A DNA stretch of 64,000 nucleotides from Paenibacillus sp. MSJ-34 (GTDB lineage: Bacteria; Bacillota; Bacilli; Paenibacillales; Paenibacillaceae): NCBI RefSeq assembly GCF_018918005.1, contig NZ_JAHLPR010000032.1:19530-83529 (forward strand), written 5' to 3'. Below are positions 8,137 through 16,869 of the stretch, piece by piece. Under the pieces are notes generated by a model that worked only from the letters and a program-made list of their open reading frames with translations, made no database searches and was not told the origin of the DNA. How positions within the stretch are numbered: the first letter of the stretch is position 1; each line of letters begins with the position of its first letter. A program made the position numbers and the translations under genes.

Positions 8137-9009
8137 TTGCGGCAGCATCCAACGATAGCCAAAGATCATATTATGCTCCCTTCTTACTTGCCGATCCAGA
8201 TTTCGCAGAATCACGGCGTATCTCCGCTCTTTCAACGATTGCACCGGCATCACGAACTGGAAATCAATTATATTGTCGAAGGGACGGGATACTATCTTAT
8301 CAACGGGATCAAGTATTCGTTCCGCAAAGGCGATATATTGCTGATTAACTCGAACGACCTTCATCGCGCGTTTGAAACGGAAAATTTGGAGATCGAGGTG
8401 ATTATGTTCGATCCGTCGTGGCTTGCTACGGAACAGCGGTACGATCCGGAATTGCTGCTGCCGTTTCATGAGATGGGCATCAGATTTACCCATTTATTGG
8501 ATCGGACTCATCCGAAGCAGATCGAACTTGCCGAAATTTTGCAAGATATGCGCACTGAATTTCTCAACCAGGCTCCCTCCTTCGTCTCCGTCATTCGCTC
8601 GCATCTCATTCGGTTTTTAGCGTTAGTCAACCGGTATTTCGCTTTGAAAGAAGCGAACAAAACGCGTTTTAAACTGCAAGGATCGGATTTAATTCAAGAT
8701 GTCGTTCAAATTATGGAACAGCAAATCGCGATACCATGGACGGTTCGGAGACTCGCCAATCTGGTGCATCTAAGCCCGTCGCGCTTCTGTGCGTTGTTCA
8801 GCCAGATCGTAGGCACCTCGCCGATCGACTATTTGATTCAATTGCGGCTTGCGCATGCCGTTCACTTGCTGAAAACGACGGATCGTAAAATAATCGAAAT
8901 ATCGATGCTTTGCGGTTTTCGCAATTTGTCCAATTTTAACCGGCTGTTTCGGCTGCATATCGGCCAATCGCCGACCGATATTCGCCAGGCGGTCCAGCAC
9001 CATGAATGA
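8137..9009 (+). CDS. AraC-family regulator with N-terminal cupin
   Basis: About 290 residues. The N-terminal half is a sugar-sensing cupin (LHRHHELEINYIVEGTGYYL near residue 40, then FRKGDILLINSNDLH). The C-terminal 100 residues hold two helix-turn-helix units ending in the AraC signature GFRNLSNFNRLFRLHIGQSP. TTG 8137 is favoured because AGGGGTGA lies just upstream; GTG 8128 and ATG 8173 are alternatives. It immediately precedes the kinase and GH4 genes and probably activates them in response to a glycoside. Confidence 0.88.
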   Translation: MRQHPTIAKDHIMLPSYLPIQISQNHGVSPLFQRLHRHHELEINYIVEGTGYYLINGIKYSFRKGDILLINSNDLHRAFETENLEIEVIMFDPSWLATEQRYDPELLLPFHEMGIRFTHLLDRTHPKQIELAEILQDMRTEFLNQAPSFVSVIRSHLIRFLALVNRYFALKEANKTRFKLQGSDLIQDVVQIMEQQIAIPWTVRRLANLVHLSPSRFCALFSQIVGTSPIDYLIQLRLAHAVHLLKTTDRKIIEISMLCGFRNLSNFNRLFRLHIGQSPTDIRQAVQHHE

Positions 9010-9153
9010 AGATTACAGTAAGATTGTATCAGTTTGTAATACATTTGTAGTAGCTTAATCCGATAGGTTCTTGGTAATTTAATTATAGAATAACAACATT
9101 GAATCCCTCAGATTAGGCGGATTGTATACTTTGACAAGTTAGGGGAGTTTCTA

Positions 9154-10134
9154 TTGAACATTTTTTTGGGCGTTGACGCCGGTGGTACGAAAACACATGC
9201 CTTAATTGTCGACGAGACCGGTCGGGTGCTGGGACAGGGGTACAGCGGCAATGGGAATCACCAAATCAATCGCGCCGAAGCCGAACGTAACGTTCATTCC
9301 GCCTGCGACCAAGCGCTCAGAGAGGCGAATATTACGAAGGACGATGTCACATTCGCGTTTTTCGGTATGGCGGGTGCGGACCGTGCAAGAGATTTGGCCA
9401 TTTTAAGGCCTATTATTTCCGGCCTTGAGTTTAAGCGCTTTAATATTGTTTGCGATACGATGATCGGCATGCGCGCCGGAACGGTGCATCCATACGGTCT
9501 CGTTATCATTAGCGGAACCGGCTTTAATTGCGCCGGCCGCAACGCGCAAGGAGTACAAGCCGACTACGGCGGTTTCGGCTATATGTTCGGCGACGGGAAA
9601 GGATCGGGATCGGATTTCGCGGTTCATGCTTTCCGCTCGGCGGTTCGGGCATGGGACGGACGCGGCGAGCCGACGATGCTGCTCGACATGGTTTTGAAAA
9701 AAACGGGATACGATTCATTCGATGCCTTATATGAAGATGTGCTGTACGGGCACGAAACGTTGCCGCCCGACTTGGGCAAATTGGTATTCGAGGCGGCGGA
9801 ACAAGGCGATTCGGTCGCGATTTCCATATTGGAAGAAGAAGGAGAGGAACTGGGGAATGCGGCTCGGGCGATCATACGCAAGCTTCATATGGAGAACGAG
9901 AGCTTCGATGTCGTATTGGCAGGCAGCGTCCTGCAGAAGAGCAAAGGATTGCATTTAGTCGAAGCGATTCGCAGAGTCGTCAATTCGGTTGCGCCGCAGG
10001 CCAATATCGTCAAGCTCGAAATGGAACCGGTCGTAGGGGCGGTCATGAGCGCGATGGATGAAAGCGGCCATGTCATTGATGAAGCCGCTTATGCCGCTCT
10101 CAAAAGCATAACGTTTAAAGTTTCCAATAAATAG
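9154..10134 (+). CDS. BadF/BadG-type sugar kinase (GlcNAc kinase-like)
   Basis: A 326-residue ASKHA-fold kinase. The phosphate-1 motif is FLGVDAGGTKTHALIVDETG, the middle motif VIISGTGFNCAGRN, and the adenosine segment VVLAGSVLQKSKGL. The family includes N-acetylglucosamine kinase and related glucosamine kinases. TTG 9154 follows AGGGGAG by 6 nt. It lies 36 bases before a GH4 6-phospho-glycosidase and probably shares its transcript. The kinase may phosphorylate the free sugar released by GH4, or the disaccharide itself to make the GH4 substrate, since no PTS gene is nearby. Confidence 0.85.
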   Translation: MNIFLGVDAGGTKTHALIVDETGRVLGQGYSGNGNHQINRAEAERNVHSACDQALREANITKDDVTFAFFGMAGADRARDLAILRPIISGLEFKRFNIVCDTMIGMRAGTVHPYGLVIISGTGFNCAGRNAQGVQADYGGFGYMFGDGKGSGSDFAVHAFRSAVRAWDGRGEPTMLLDMVLKKTGYDSFDALYEDVLYGHETLPPDLGKLVFEAAEQGDSVAISILEEEGEELGNAARAIIRKLHMENESFDVVLAGSVLQKSKGLHLVEAIRRVVNSVAPQANIVKLEMEPVVGAVMSAMDESGHVIDEAAYAALKSITFKVSNK

Positions 10135-10170
10135 CTAGAAATTGGAACAAAACATTGAGGAGGATGACAG

Positions 10171-11481
10171 ATGAGTAATCAATCCGGTTTGAAAATTGCG
10201 GTGATCGGCGGTGGATCTTCTTATACGCCGGAAATTGTCGAGGGATTTATTCAGAAATATAGCGAGATGCCGATTCGCGAGCTTTGGCTTGTCGATATCG
10301 AGGAAGGACAGCATAAGCTCGAAATCGTCGGCAATTTGGCTAAACGGATGGTCAAAAAGGCGGGCCTGCCGATGGAAGTCCATTTGTCGCTAAACCGCCG
10401 CGAAGCGATCCGAGATGCGGATTTCGTCACGACCCAAATTCGCGTCGGATTGCTGGAAGCGCGCAAACGCGACGAGCATATCCCGATCAAATACGGGATG
10501 ATCGGTCAAGAAACGACCGGCCCGGGCGGAATGATGAAGGCGCTGCGCACCGTTCCGGTTATTCTGGACATATGCCGGGATATTGAAGAGTTGGCGCCGA
10601 ACGCATGGATGTTGAACTTTACCAATCCGGCCGGAATCGTGACGGAAGCGGTCGCCAAGCATTCCAAAGTTCGATCGATCGGATTGTGCAATTCCCCTAT
10701 CAATTTCCAGAAGTATTTGGCGAAAACGTATGGGGTTAGCCAAAAGGAAGTCCTTCCGGAATTCGTCGGCATTAACCATATGCATTGGGTTACGGCCGCG
10801 TATGTGAACGGGGAGGACAAACTGGACGAATTGCTCGATCCGAATAAGCAGTATTCGGCCAAAAACGTGTCCGCGCTCGACTGGGATCCGGAATTTCTCC
10901 AATCTTTGCGCGCTATTCCTACCTATTATTTGAAATATTATTATATGACTAACGAAATGTATAAAGACATGAGCGAATCGCTGGAGAAAAGCGGCACCCG
11001 CGCCGAAGTCGTCAGCCGCGTCGAGAAAGAGCTGTTCGAATTGTACAAGGACGAAAATTTGCAGGAGAAGCCGAAGCAGTTGGAACAGCGGGGCGGGGCG
11101 TATTATTCCGAAGCGGCGGTCAACTTGATGTATTCGTTGTATAACGATGCCCGCGATATCCAAACGTTGAACGTAGCGAACGGCGGCATTTACGACTTCC
11201 TTCCCGCCGATGCCAGCATTGAAGTCAATTGCGTCGTGACGGGGCACGGGCCGCTGCCGATTCCGCCGGTAACCGTGCCGGAACATGTGAAAGGGCTGCT
11301 GCATGCCGTCAAAACATACGAACAGTTGACGATCGAAGCGGCCGTGACGGGCGATCGGGGAATCGCGCTTCAAGCGTTGGCCCATCATCCGCTCGTTCCA
11401 TCCGTGAATGCAGCCAAGGAAATGTTATTCGAAATGTTGGAAGCTAACCGCAACTATTTGCCGAATTTTTTTAAGTCCTAA
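10171..11481 (+). CDS. GH4 6-phospho-beta-glucosidase (LicH/CelF/ChbF type)
   Basis: A 436-residue GH4 enzyme. It has the Rossmann motif KIAVIGGGSSYTPEIVEGF at the start, TNPAGIVTEAV near residue 150, the metal-binding cysteine segment GLCNSP, and the histidine segment GINHMHW. GH4 enzymes use NAD and a divalent metal to cleave 6-phospho-glycosides by oxidation-elimination. Length and motifs fit the 6-phospho-beta-glucosidase group. GAGGAGG stands before ATG 10171, and a strong terminator follows the gene. Whether cellobiose-, lichenan- or chitobiose-derived phosphates are used cannot be decided. Confidence 0.9.
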   Translation: MSNQSGLKIAVIGGGSSYTPEIVEGFIQKYSEMPIRELWLVDIEEGQHKLEIVGNLAKRMVKKAGLPMEVHLSLNRREAIRDADFVTTQIRVGLLEARKRDEHIPIKYGMIGQETTGPGGMMKALRTVPVILDICRDIEELAPNAWMLNFTNPAGIVTEAVAKHSKVRSIGLCNSPINFQKYLAKTYGVSQKEVLPEFVGINHMHWVTAAYVNGEDKLDELLDPNKQYSAKNVSALDWDPEFLQSLRAIPTYYLKYYYMTNEMYKDMSESLEKSGTRAEVVSRVEKELFELYKDENLQEKPKQLEQRGGAYYSEAAVNLMYSLYNDARDIQTLNVANGGIYDFLPADASIEVNCVVTGHGPLPIPPVTVPEHVKGLLHAVKTYEQLTIEAAVTGDRGIALQALAHHPLVPSVNAAKEMLFEMLEANRNYLPNFFKS

Positions 11482-11498
11482 TCGATTTGTTGGTCCGC

Positions 11499-11533
11499 AA
11501 ACTGCCGTATCGCACGATACGGCAGTTTCTTTT
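11499..11533 (+). terminator. Terminator of the kinase/GH4 operon
   Basis: A perfect 14-bp stem (AAACTGCCGTATCG with its complement, 11499-11528) is followed by CTTTTG. The A-run before the stem makes it usable in both directions. Confidence 0.85.
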
Positions 11534-11598
11534 GTTTGCCCTCACCCAATCTATCATTTCTTCATAGAATATGATAAACGCGGCAAAGGAGGAGGGAA

Positions 11599-11991
11599 AT
11601 GAATCAGACCATTTTCAACACGATATGCGGATTCATCGGGGCTGCCGCGACGTTCGCTTTCGGCGAGTGGAACCAGTTGCTCACCATTTTTCTCATCACG
11701 ATTGCGATCGATTATTTCAGCGGCATTGCGGCATCGGTGAAAGAAGGAAGCGGACTGAACAGCCAGGTCGGATTTTGGGGGCTTGCCAAAAAAGCGTTAA
11801 TGCTATTGATCATCATGTTGGCGCATCATATGGATTTGCTGTTTCACACCGATGTCATTATGTCCGGCGCCATTTATTTTTATTTGGCGAACGAGCTCAT
11901 ATCGATTACCGAAAATTACGGCAGAATCGGGCTTCCGTTGCCGGATAAAGTGAAACAACTTATCTCCGCGCTGAAACAAAAAGATCGTTAA
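11599..11991 (+). CDS. Phage-type holin family protein (Phage_holin_4 / TcdE-like)
   Basis: A 130-residue protein with three or four hydrophobic helices and a short charged tail (KQLISALKQKDR). The segments NQLLTIFLITIAIDYFSGI and GFWGLAKKALMLLIIML match the toxin-secretion/phage-lysis holin family. It has a strong ribosome site (AAGGAGGAGGG). No endolysin or other phage gene is near, so it is probably a domesticated holin-like membrane protein rather than part of a lysis cassette. Confidence 0.85.
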   Translation: MNQTIFNTICGFIGAAATFAFGEWNQLLTIFLITIAIDYFSGIAASVKEGSGLNSQVGFWGLAKKALMLLIIMLAHHMDLLFHTDVIMSGAIYFYLANELISITENYGRIGLPLPDKVKQLISALKQKDR

Positions 11992-12192
11992 TTAATTGAC
12001 GAATCAGACCAAATTGCAAGCGTTTCTCGTTCTATCGAATGCCGATTCCGGTATGAGCTTGAGTCGGCTCCAATTGTTCATCGATTTGTCAAATTGCCGA
12101 TAAAATCAGTGCGGATTTACATATTCCGGTTGAGATGATTCGCTACTATGAGTACAATTAAAATAATGCGTCAATATGAGGGGGATAATGAG

Positions 12193-12480
12193 ATGATAAC
12201 CCATATCGTATTTTTTAAGTTAAAGGATCGCAGCCCCGAGAGCGTGCGGAAGACAGCGGACGTTCTGAATGCCATGCGCGGACAAATCCCGGAATTGCTG
12301 GAATTGGAAGTAGGCATCGACGTGCTGCACAGCGAGCGCTCTTACGATATTGCCTTAATTACGAAATTCGAATCGCTTGCGGCGTTGGAAGCGTACCAGG
12401 TTCACCCGGAACATGTCAAAGTCATCGAGCATATGGCGACCGTTCGCGAAAGCTCGGTAAGCGTGGATTTCGAAAGCTAG
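12193..12480 (+). CDS. Dabb (stress-responsive alpha/beta barrel) protein
   Basis: A 95-residue protein that starts MITHIVFFKLKDRSPESV and contains ALITKFESLAALEAYQVHPEH, the Dabb ferredoxin-like dimer signature. Members act as small enzymes or stress proteins; the role here is unknown. ATG 12193 is chosen because AGGGGG lies about 9 nt upstream. An in-frame ATG at 12148 lacks a ribosome site. Confidence 0.85.
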   Translation: MITHIVFFKLKDRSPESVRKTADVLNAMRGQIPELLELEVGIDVLHSERSYDIALITKFESLAALEAYQVHPEHVKVIEHMATVRESSVSVDFES

Positions 12481-12496
12481 GAAAGAAGGGACCAAG

Positions 12497-12601
12497 TTGA
12501 GCGAAGATTTAGGACAAGCGTTTTTGGTTTTATTTGTGGTTGTTATTACGTTTGCAGTAACGATCGTATGGTTAAAGCGCAAGGCGAAAAAAAATAAATG
12601 A
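12497..12601 (+). CDS. 34-residue single-pass membrane peptide
   Basis: This short reading frame begins with TTG 12497 behind AAGAAGGGA and ends at TGA 12599-12601. It encodes an acidic start (SEDLGQ), one hydrophobic helix of about 20 residues (FLVLFVVVITFAVTIVW) and a basic tail (KRKAKKNK). It fits tightly between the Dabb gene (16 bases) and the DUF86 gene (19 bases), as expected for an operon member. The positive-inside rule puts its C-terminus in the cytoplasm. Function unknown. Confidence 0.65.
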   Translation: MSEDLGQAFLVLFVVVITFAVTIVWLKRKAKKNK

Positions 12602-12620
12602 CAGTTGCGGAGGGAACTCC

Positions 12621-13055
12621 TTGTATTACGTAAATCAGGAACAAATTGAACTTCGGCTGCGCTGCATCCCGGGCATTGTGGAAGCGATGCAAACGATTAT
12701 GGCGGAATGGGACGGCGGCAAACTGATCGGACTCGCTCAAGAACGAGCGTTGCATTTGGCAATCGAAATCGTGACGGACGTAGGCAGCTATTTGATTGAC
12801 GGATTTATTATGCGGGACGCCAGCAGTTATGAAGATATTGTGGAAATTATCGGGGAGGAAGGCGTATTTCCTTCAGATTTGTTGCAACCGCTAACAGAGC
12901 TGGTGCGCTTGCGCAGGCCGCTGGTGCAGGACTATTATGCTTGGAACGGCGAAGAGCGCCATCCGCTGCTTGAGGAACTGCCGGACGTCCTGCGCAGCTT
13001 CGAAGCCTCGGTTCGCCAATATTTGGACAAAGAACTTGGAACGGTGAATAAGTAA
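12621..13055 (+). CDS. DUF86 / HepT-like protein (YutE type)
   Basis: A 144-residue all-helical protein. QERALHLAIEIVTDVGSYLIDG and VRLRRPLVQDYY match DUF86. The HepT RNase motif R-x4-H-x-Y reads R-PLVQ-D-Y here, so the usual histidine is an aspartate. No MntA-type nucleotidyltransferase antitoxin is adjacent. It therefore looks like the solitary YutE type and not a toxin. TTG 12621 follows GGAGGG by 6 nt. A terminator follows at 13075. Confidence 0.8.
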   Translation: MYYVNQEQIELRLRCIPGIVEAMQTIMAEWDGGKLIGLAQERALHLAIEIVTDVGSYLIDGFIMRDASSYEDIVEIIGEEGVFPSDLLQPLTELVRLRRPLVQDYYAWNGEERHPLLEELPDVLRSFEASVRQYLDKELGTVNK

Positions 13056-13074
13056 CGTTGGCGGCATGCCATAT

Positions 13075-13107
13075 AGAGATTGCAAAACTTTGCGATCTCT
13101 ATTTTTT
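13075..13107 (+). terminator. Terminator after the DUF86 gene
   Basis: AGAGAT-GCAAA pairs with TTTGC-ATCTCT across a three-base loop (13075-13100), followed by ATTTTTT. It ends the small-gene cluster that starts at 12193. Confidence 0.8.
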
Positions 13108-13219
13108 ATACTAAATAAGATATAAAAATGGCGGAGGGATGATGATACGATAGTGGTAAGATCCAGCCTTGCGGCCGGGTCTTACTTTGTTCGTACCTAT
13201 ACTTATGGAGATGATCAAT

Positions 13220-15043
13220 ATGGGGGCGCTTGGAAAGAGCATGCGGCATCTGAAGTCCAGCATTACCTATAAATGGATGCTGCTGCTTATTGCGATAACG
13301 TTAATCCCCTTGTTTATTTTGGGCGTGGTCTCCTATTCGATTACGAAGGACGCCATCGACAAGAAGGTCAAAGATTCTTCCAAGCAATTGATTAGGCAGA
13401 CGGGGGAAAATATCGACATTCGGTTCTCGGGGTACAAAGATATGCTGATGCAGATGATTACGAACCCGGAAATTATGTCGTTGCTCCATAAAATCCAGCA
13501 GCGGGACGAGAGCGTTGTCGAGAATTTGTCGCTAACCTCCAAACTTGCTTATTTTACGTCCGTCTCCCCGGAGTTTAAGTCCGTATCGTTTATGACGGAA
13601 TCCATGTACATCAAAGGGATCTTCCGTTGGGACGACCAGGCGGAGCGCAAGGTTGATTTCTTTAACCGGACGATGTCTGCGGGGAATGACTTTGTATGGT
13701 TTCCGACACGGCTCGGGCTGTATTCCGACACGGCGGATAACCATGAAGAGTTGGTCTTCTCCGTTTCCAAGCAGGTATTCAATATTCACGACGGGCGGCA
13801 GCTTGGGATGGCGGTCGTTCTGGATATTCGGGAAGAGATGTTGAGCGATATTTTGAAAAAAAACGCGGAGAGCGAACTTCATACGGAAAGCTTCATTATC
13901 GATCGGAACGGCATTATTTTATCCCATGCGGATAAATCGATGCTAATGACTTCCGTGGAGCAGTGGTTCGACGGAAACGATAGTTCGTTTCTACATAACG
14001 ACGCCATGGAGGACGGATTCGTCGCCCATTATAAAGGGAAAGAAGTCATGGTCAATTACTTGCAGCTCAAGAGCAACGATTGGAGAGTCGTGCATATCAT
14101 CGAAAGGTCCAGCTTGTATAAGGATTCGGACCGGGTGATCCAGGTGATCGCCGTCATTATTTTGGCATGCGTGTTGTTCGCAATCGTTGCGGCCTATGCG
14201 ATGGCGAGTTCCGTCTCCAGACCGCTCAAGCGGATGGTGAGAGCGATGAAGCAGGTCCATATCGGGAACTTGTCCGCCAGAATCGACAGGGACGCGAATC
14301 GAATCGACGAGATCGCAAGCCTTCAATACCATTTCAACGATATGGTCGAGAGGATCGAGGAATTGGTGGATGCGGTCTATCGGGAACAAAACAATAAAAG
14401 AATTGCGGAAGTAAAAGCGCTGGAAGCGCAGATCAATCCGCACTTTTTATATAACACGCTCGATGCGATCAAATGGACGGCCTTGTTTCAAAAAGCGAAC
14501 AATGCTGCGGAGATGGCCCGTCTACTGTCCCGCTTGCTGCATATCAGCATTGGAAAAGGAGACGATACGGTGTTCGTGCAAGAGGAAATCGAGCATGTCG
14601 AGTGTTACATGGGCATTCAAAATTTGCGGGCGGCGGGCCGGATTGAGGTAAAATACGAGATCGCCGACGAGGTCAAGCTGTTTAGAACGCCGAAAGTGAT
14701 TTTGCAACCGATTGTGGAGAATGCGGTGCTGCACGGCTTCGCCGACCATACGGAAGGCGGAGTTATTACAATCCGTTGCAGGCAGGATCGGGACCGTCTC
14801 ATTTTCGAGGTAACGGATAACGGACGAGGATTCGAACAAGAGATGTACGCCTCCGCAAGCCAAGCTTGGGACGAGATGCCTAAAGGCGCTTCATTCCTTG
14901 GCGTCGGTCTATCCAATGTGGAGGAGCGCATCAAGCTGATTTGCGGCGCGGATTACGGGCTCGGCATCACAAGCAGGCCGGGCGAAGGAACCGCCGTCGT
15001 CATTACGCTTCCGATTATGAAGGGGGAAAGCAACCATGTATAA
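13220..15043 (+). CDS. YesM-type sensor histidine kinase
   Basis: A 607-residue sensor. One membrane helix lies near residues 18-38, an extracellular dCache-like sensor spans about 45-305, and a second helix lies near 310-333. A HAMP domain covers 335-385. The histidine-kinase domain has LEAQINPHFLYNTLDAIKW (about 400-418), and the ATPase domain has ILQPIVENAVLHG and DNGRGF. ATG 13220 follows GGAGA by 9 nt; an upstream in-frame GTG is unlikely. It overlaps the response regulator by 8 bases. Such pairs control neighbouring sugar ABC importers, here the genes from 16870. Confidence 0.93.
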   Translation: MGALGKSMRHLKSSITYKWMLLLIAITLIPLFILGVVSYSITKDAIDKKVKDSSKQLIRQTGENIDIRFSGYKDMLMQMITNPEIMSLLHKIQQRDESVVENLSLTSKLAYFTSVSPEFKSVSFMTESMYIKGIFRWDDQAERKVDFFNRTMSAGNDFVWFPTRLGLYSDTADNHEELVFSVSKQVFNIHDGRQLGMAVVLDIREEMLSDILKKNAESELHTESFIIDRNGIILSHADKSMLMTSVEQWFDGNDSSFLHNDAMEDGFVAHYKGKEVMVNYLQLKSNDWRVVHIIERSSLYKDSDRVIQVIAVIILACVLFAIVAAYAMASSVSRPLKRMVRAMKQVHIGNLSARIDRDANRIDEIASLQYHFNDMVERIEELVDAVYREQNNKRIAEVKALEAQINPHFLYNTLDAIKWTALFQKANNAAEMARLLSRLLHISIGKGDDTVFVQEEIEHVECYMGIQNLRAAGRIEVKYEIADEVKLFRTPKVILQPIVENAVLHGFADHTEGGVITIRCRQDRDRLIFEVTDNGRGFEQEMYASASQAWDEMPKGASFLGVGLSNVEERIKLICGADYGLGITSRPGEGTAVVITLPIMKGESNHV

Positions 15044-16637
15044 AGTACTGATCGTAGATGACGAACATTTGGTTCGATACGGCATCAAAGCGATGATCGA
15101 TTGGGAGGATATCGGATTTAAGGTAGCGGGGGAAGCCGGCAACGGCAAGGACGGTTTGCTTGCCTTCGAGGAATTGTCTCCCGATGTCGTCATATCCGAC
15201 ATTAAGATGCCGGTCATGGACGGAATGGAGTTCATCGGCCAGGTCAGGGCCCTCGACAAGCAAGTGAAGTTGATTCTGCTCACTTGCCTGGAAGATTTCG
15301 ATTACGCGCAGAAGGCGCTGCGGCTAGGTACGACGGATTATTTGATCAAATCGGATATGATGCCGATAGATTTGGAACGGGTCATGCTGAACTTGAGAAC
15401 ATTGCTTGACGAGGAACGGAAGGGTAGCGGTCAACTTGCCGAGCAGCAAGCAAGCGAGCCGTCCGCGCCAGAAACGATCGCAGCGGATGCGCTGCTTATG
15501 GGGCTCGCGCACGGCACCTTGTCGGAGAGTCGCGTGACCGAAGCCAAGCTGTACGCTTCCGGCCTATCCGATTGGGAGGGTCGGCTTACGCTGCTCCATA
15601 TCGGGATCGATTATATGCAGGAGTTGAGCCGGCGCTTAGCGGAGGGAGATCTAAGCCGGCTGCATACGGAAGCCGCGGAGGCCATTCGGGAGATTTGTGC
15701 CTCCAAGGGCTGCCGCAGCGAGCAATTTTCCGGCAGCGCGGGAGAATGGAATGTACTGCTCAAGGGCGCGGACAGCGACGCCGTAATGGAACTGGGAGCA
15801 AGCATCATCTCCCGCTTATCCGGCGATTGGGGCGTGTCGGCAACGGTAGGGGCAAGCGGCATGTTCCACTCGCTCGCTGCGCTTCGCGACGCCTATACGC
15901 AGGCGGAACGCCGTTACAAGCTAAAGTTGTTTCTCGGTTGCGGCATCGTGATCGGAACGGAGCCAAGGCATCAATCCGACCCGGGCAGCAGCCCGGCTCC
16001 GATGATGAACAAGAAGCTCAACGAATATTTGTATTCGTTGGATAAGGAAGCGATGCGGCAATATGTGATCCGAATATTCGAAGACGCGGAAGCAAGGCTC
16101 GATTACGAGAGGACCCATTTGATTTCCATTGAGCTTTTATTGAATTTGACCAATATGTATTCGGAATTAACGAACGACCATGAATGGCTGTATGAACGGA
16201 AAAAGGAGCTGTACGACCAAATCAAAGGGCTTGAAACGCTGGAGGACCTGAAACGGTGGTTCGTCGAGGTGTACGAGGAGTTGATCCGGAAGCTGCGAAG
16301 CGTTTATTCGAGCGACAAAGGCGCCATTCCGAAAGTGATTGCGTATATCGAGCAGAACTACGACCAAGCGTTGTCGCTGCAGGTGCTCAGCCAGTACGTC
16401 CATCTGAGCAAAAATTATTTGGCTCACCTGTTCAAGAAGGAGACGGGCGAGGGGATCATTGATTATATTACAAGAATCAGGTTGGAACGGGCGAAAGTGC
16501 TGCTTCGCGGTACGGATTTGAAGAGCGGGGAAATTAGCCTTATGGTGGGCATACCGGATTCCAAATATTTCTCCAAGCTGTTCAAGAAGATGGTGGGTGC
16601 GACGCCAAGCGAATATAGAGAGGGAAGCGACGGTTAA
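15036..16637 (+). CDS. YesN-type response regulator with AraC output
   Basis: A 533-residue protein. An N-terminal receiver (residues 1-120) carries the acidic DDE start and the phosphorylation site in VVISDIKMPVMDG, at about Asp 55. A central linker of about 300 residues is followed by a C-terminal AraC domain (from about 432: ALSLQVLSQYVHLSKNYLAHLFKKETGEG). It probably activates the importer operon that begins 230 bases downstream. The gene ends just before a terminator at 16680, so kinase and regulator form their own transcription unit. Confidence 0.93.
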   Translation: MYKVLIVDDEHLVRYGIKAMIDWEDIGFKVAGEAGNGKDGLLAFEELSPDVVISDIKMPVMDGMEFIGQVRALDKQVKLILLTCLEDFDYAQKALRLGTTDYLIKSDMMPIDLERVMLNLRTLLDEERKGSGQLAEQQASEPSAPETIAADALLMGLAHGTLSESRVTEAKLYASGLSDWEGRLTLLHIGIDYMQELSRRLAEGDLSRLHTEAAEAIREICASKGCRSEQFSGSAGEWNVLLKGADSDAVMELGASIISRLSGDWGVSATVGASGMFHSLAALRDAYTQAERRYKLKLFLGCGIVIGTEPRHQSDPGSSPAPMMNKKLNEYLYSLDKEAMRQYVIRIFEDAEARLDYERTHLISIELLLNLTNMYSELTNDHEWLYERKKELYDQIKGLETLEDLKRWFVEVYEELIRKLRSVYSSDKGAIPKVIAYIEQNYDQALSLQVLSQYVHLSKNYLAHLFKKETGEGIIDYITRIRLERAKVLLRGTDLKSGEISLMVGIPDSKYFSKLFKKMVGATPSEYREGSDG

Positions 16638-16679
16638 GCATCCGTACAATTGACGCCGGCATCGTGAAATATTCCACTG

Positions 16680-16711
16680 GCACGGATTCGTTGGATGAAT
16701 TCGTGCTTTTT
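16680..16711 (+). terminator. Terminator after the two-component operon
   Basis: GCACGGATTC pairs with GAATTCGTGC (one G-T pair) across a seven-base loop, followed by five Ts. It separates the regulators from the importer, which therefore needs its own promoter in 16712-16860. Confidence 0.75.
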
Positions 16712-16869
16712 GATAGAGCGGTATTTTACGACAGAATGCGCGGTTCATTCCGTTTCAGTATCGCATTGCAATGATTATGATTAAAGTCAGGAACGGGGTG
16801 TAGACGCTTACATCAAATATGCCGCGTTGCGCGCCAATCCGAATTTAATAAGAAAAGGGGAAACCTCTC

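Noticed and set aside
11599..11991. Holin gene as a sign of a prophage
   Set aside because: No endolysin, tail, portal or integrase gene is near and the flanking genes are metabolic.
12090..12160. A short run reading QIADKISADLHIPVEMIRYYE, like the start of a MerR regulator
   Set aside because: Only some 20 codons fit, a stop follows at once and no upstream frame supports it; it may be a vestige but chance cannot be excluded.
12621..13055. DUF86 protein as a HepT toxin of a toxin-antitoxin pair
   Set aside because: No MntA-type nucleotidyltransferase is adjacent and the key His of R-x4-H-x-Y is replaced by Asp.
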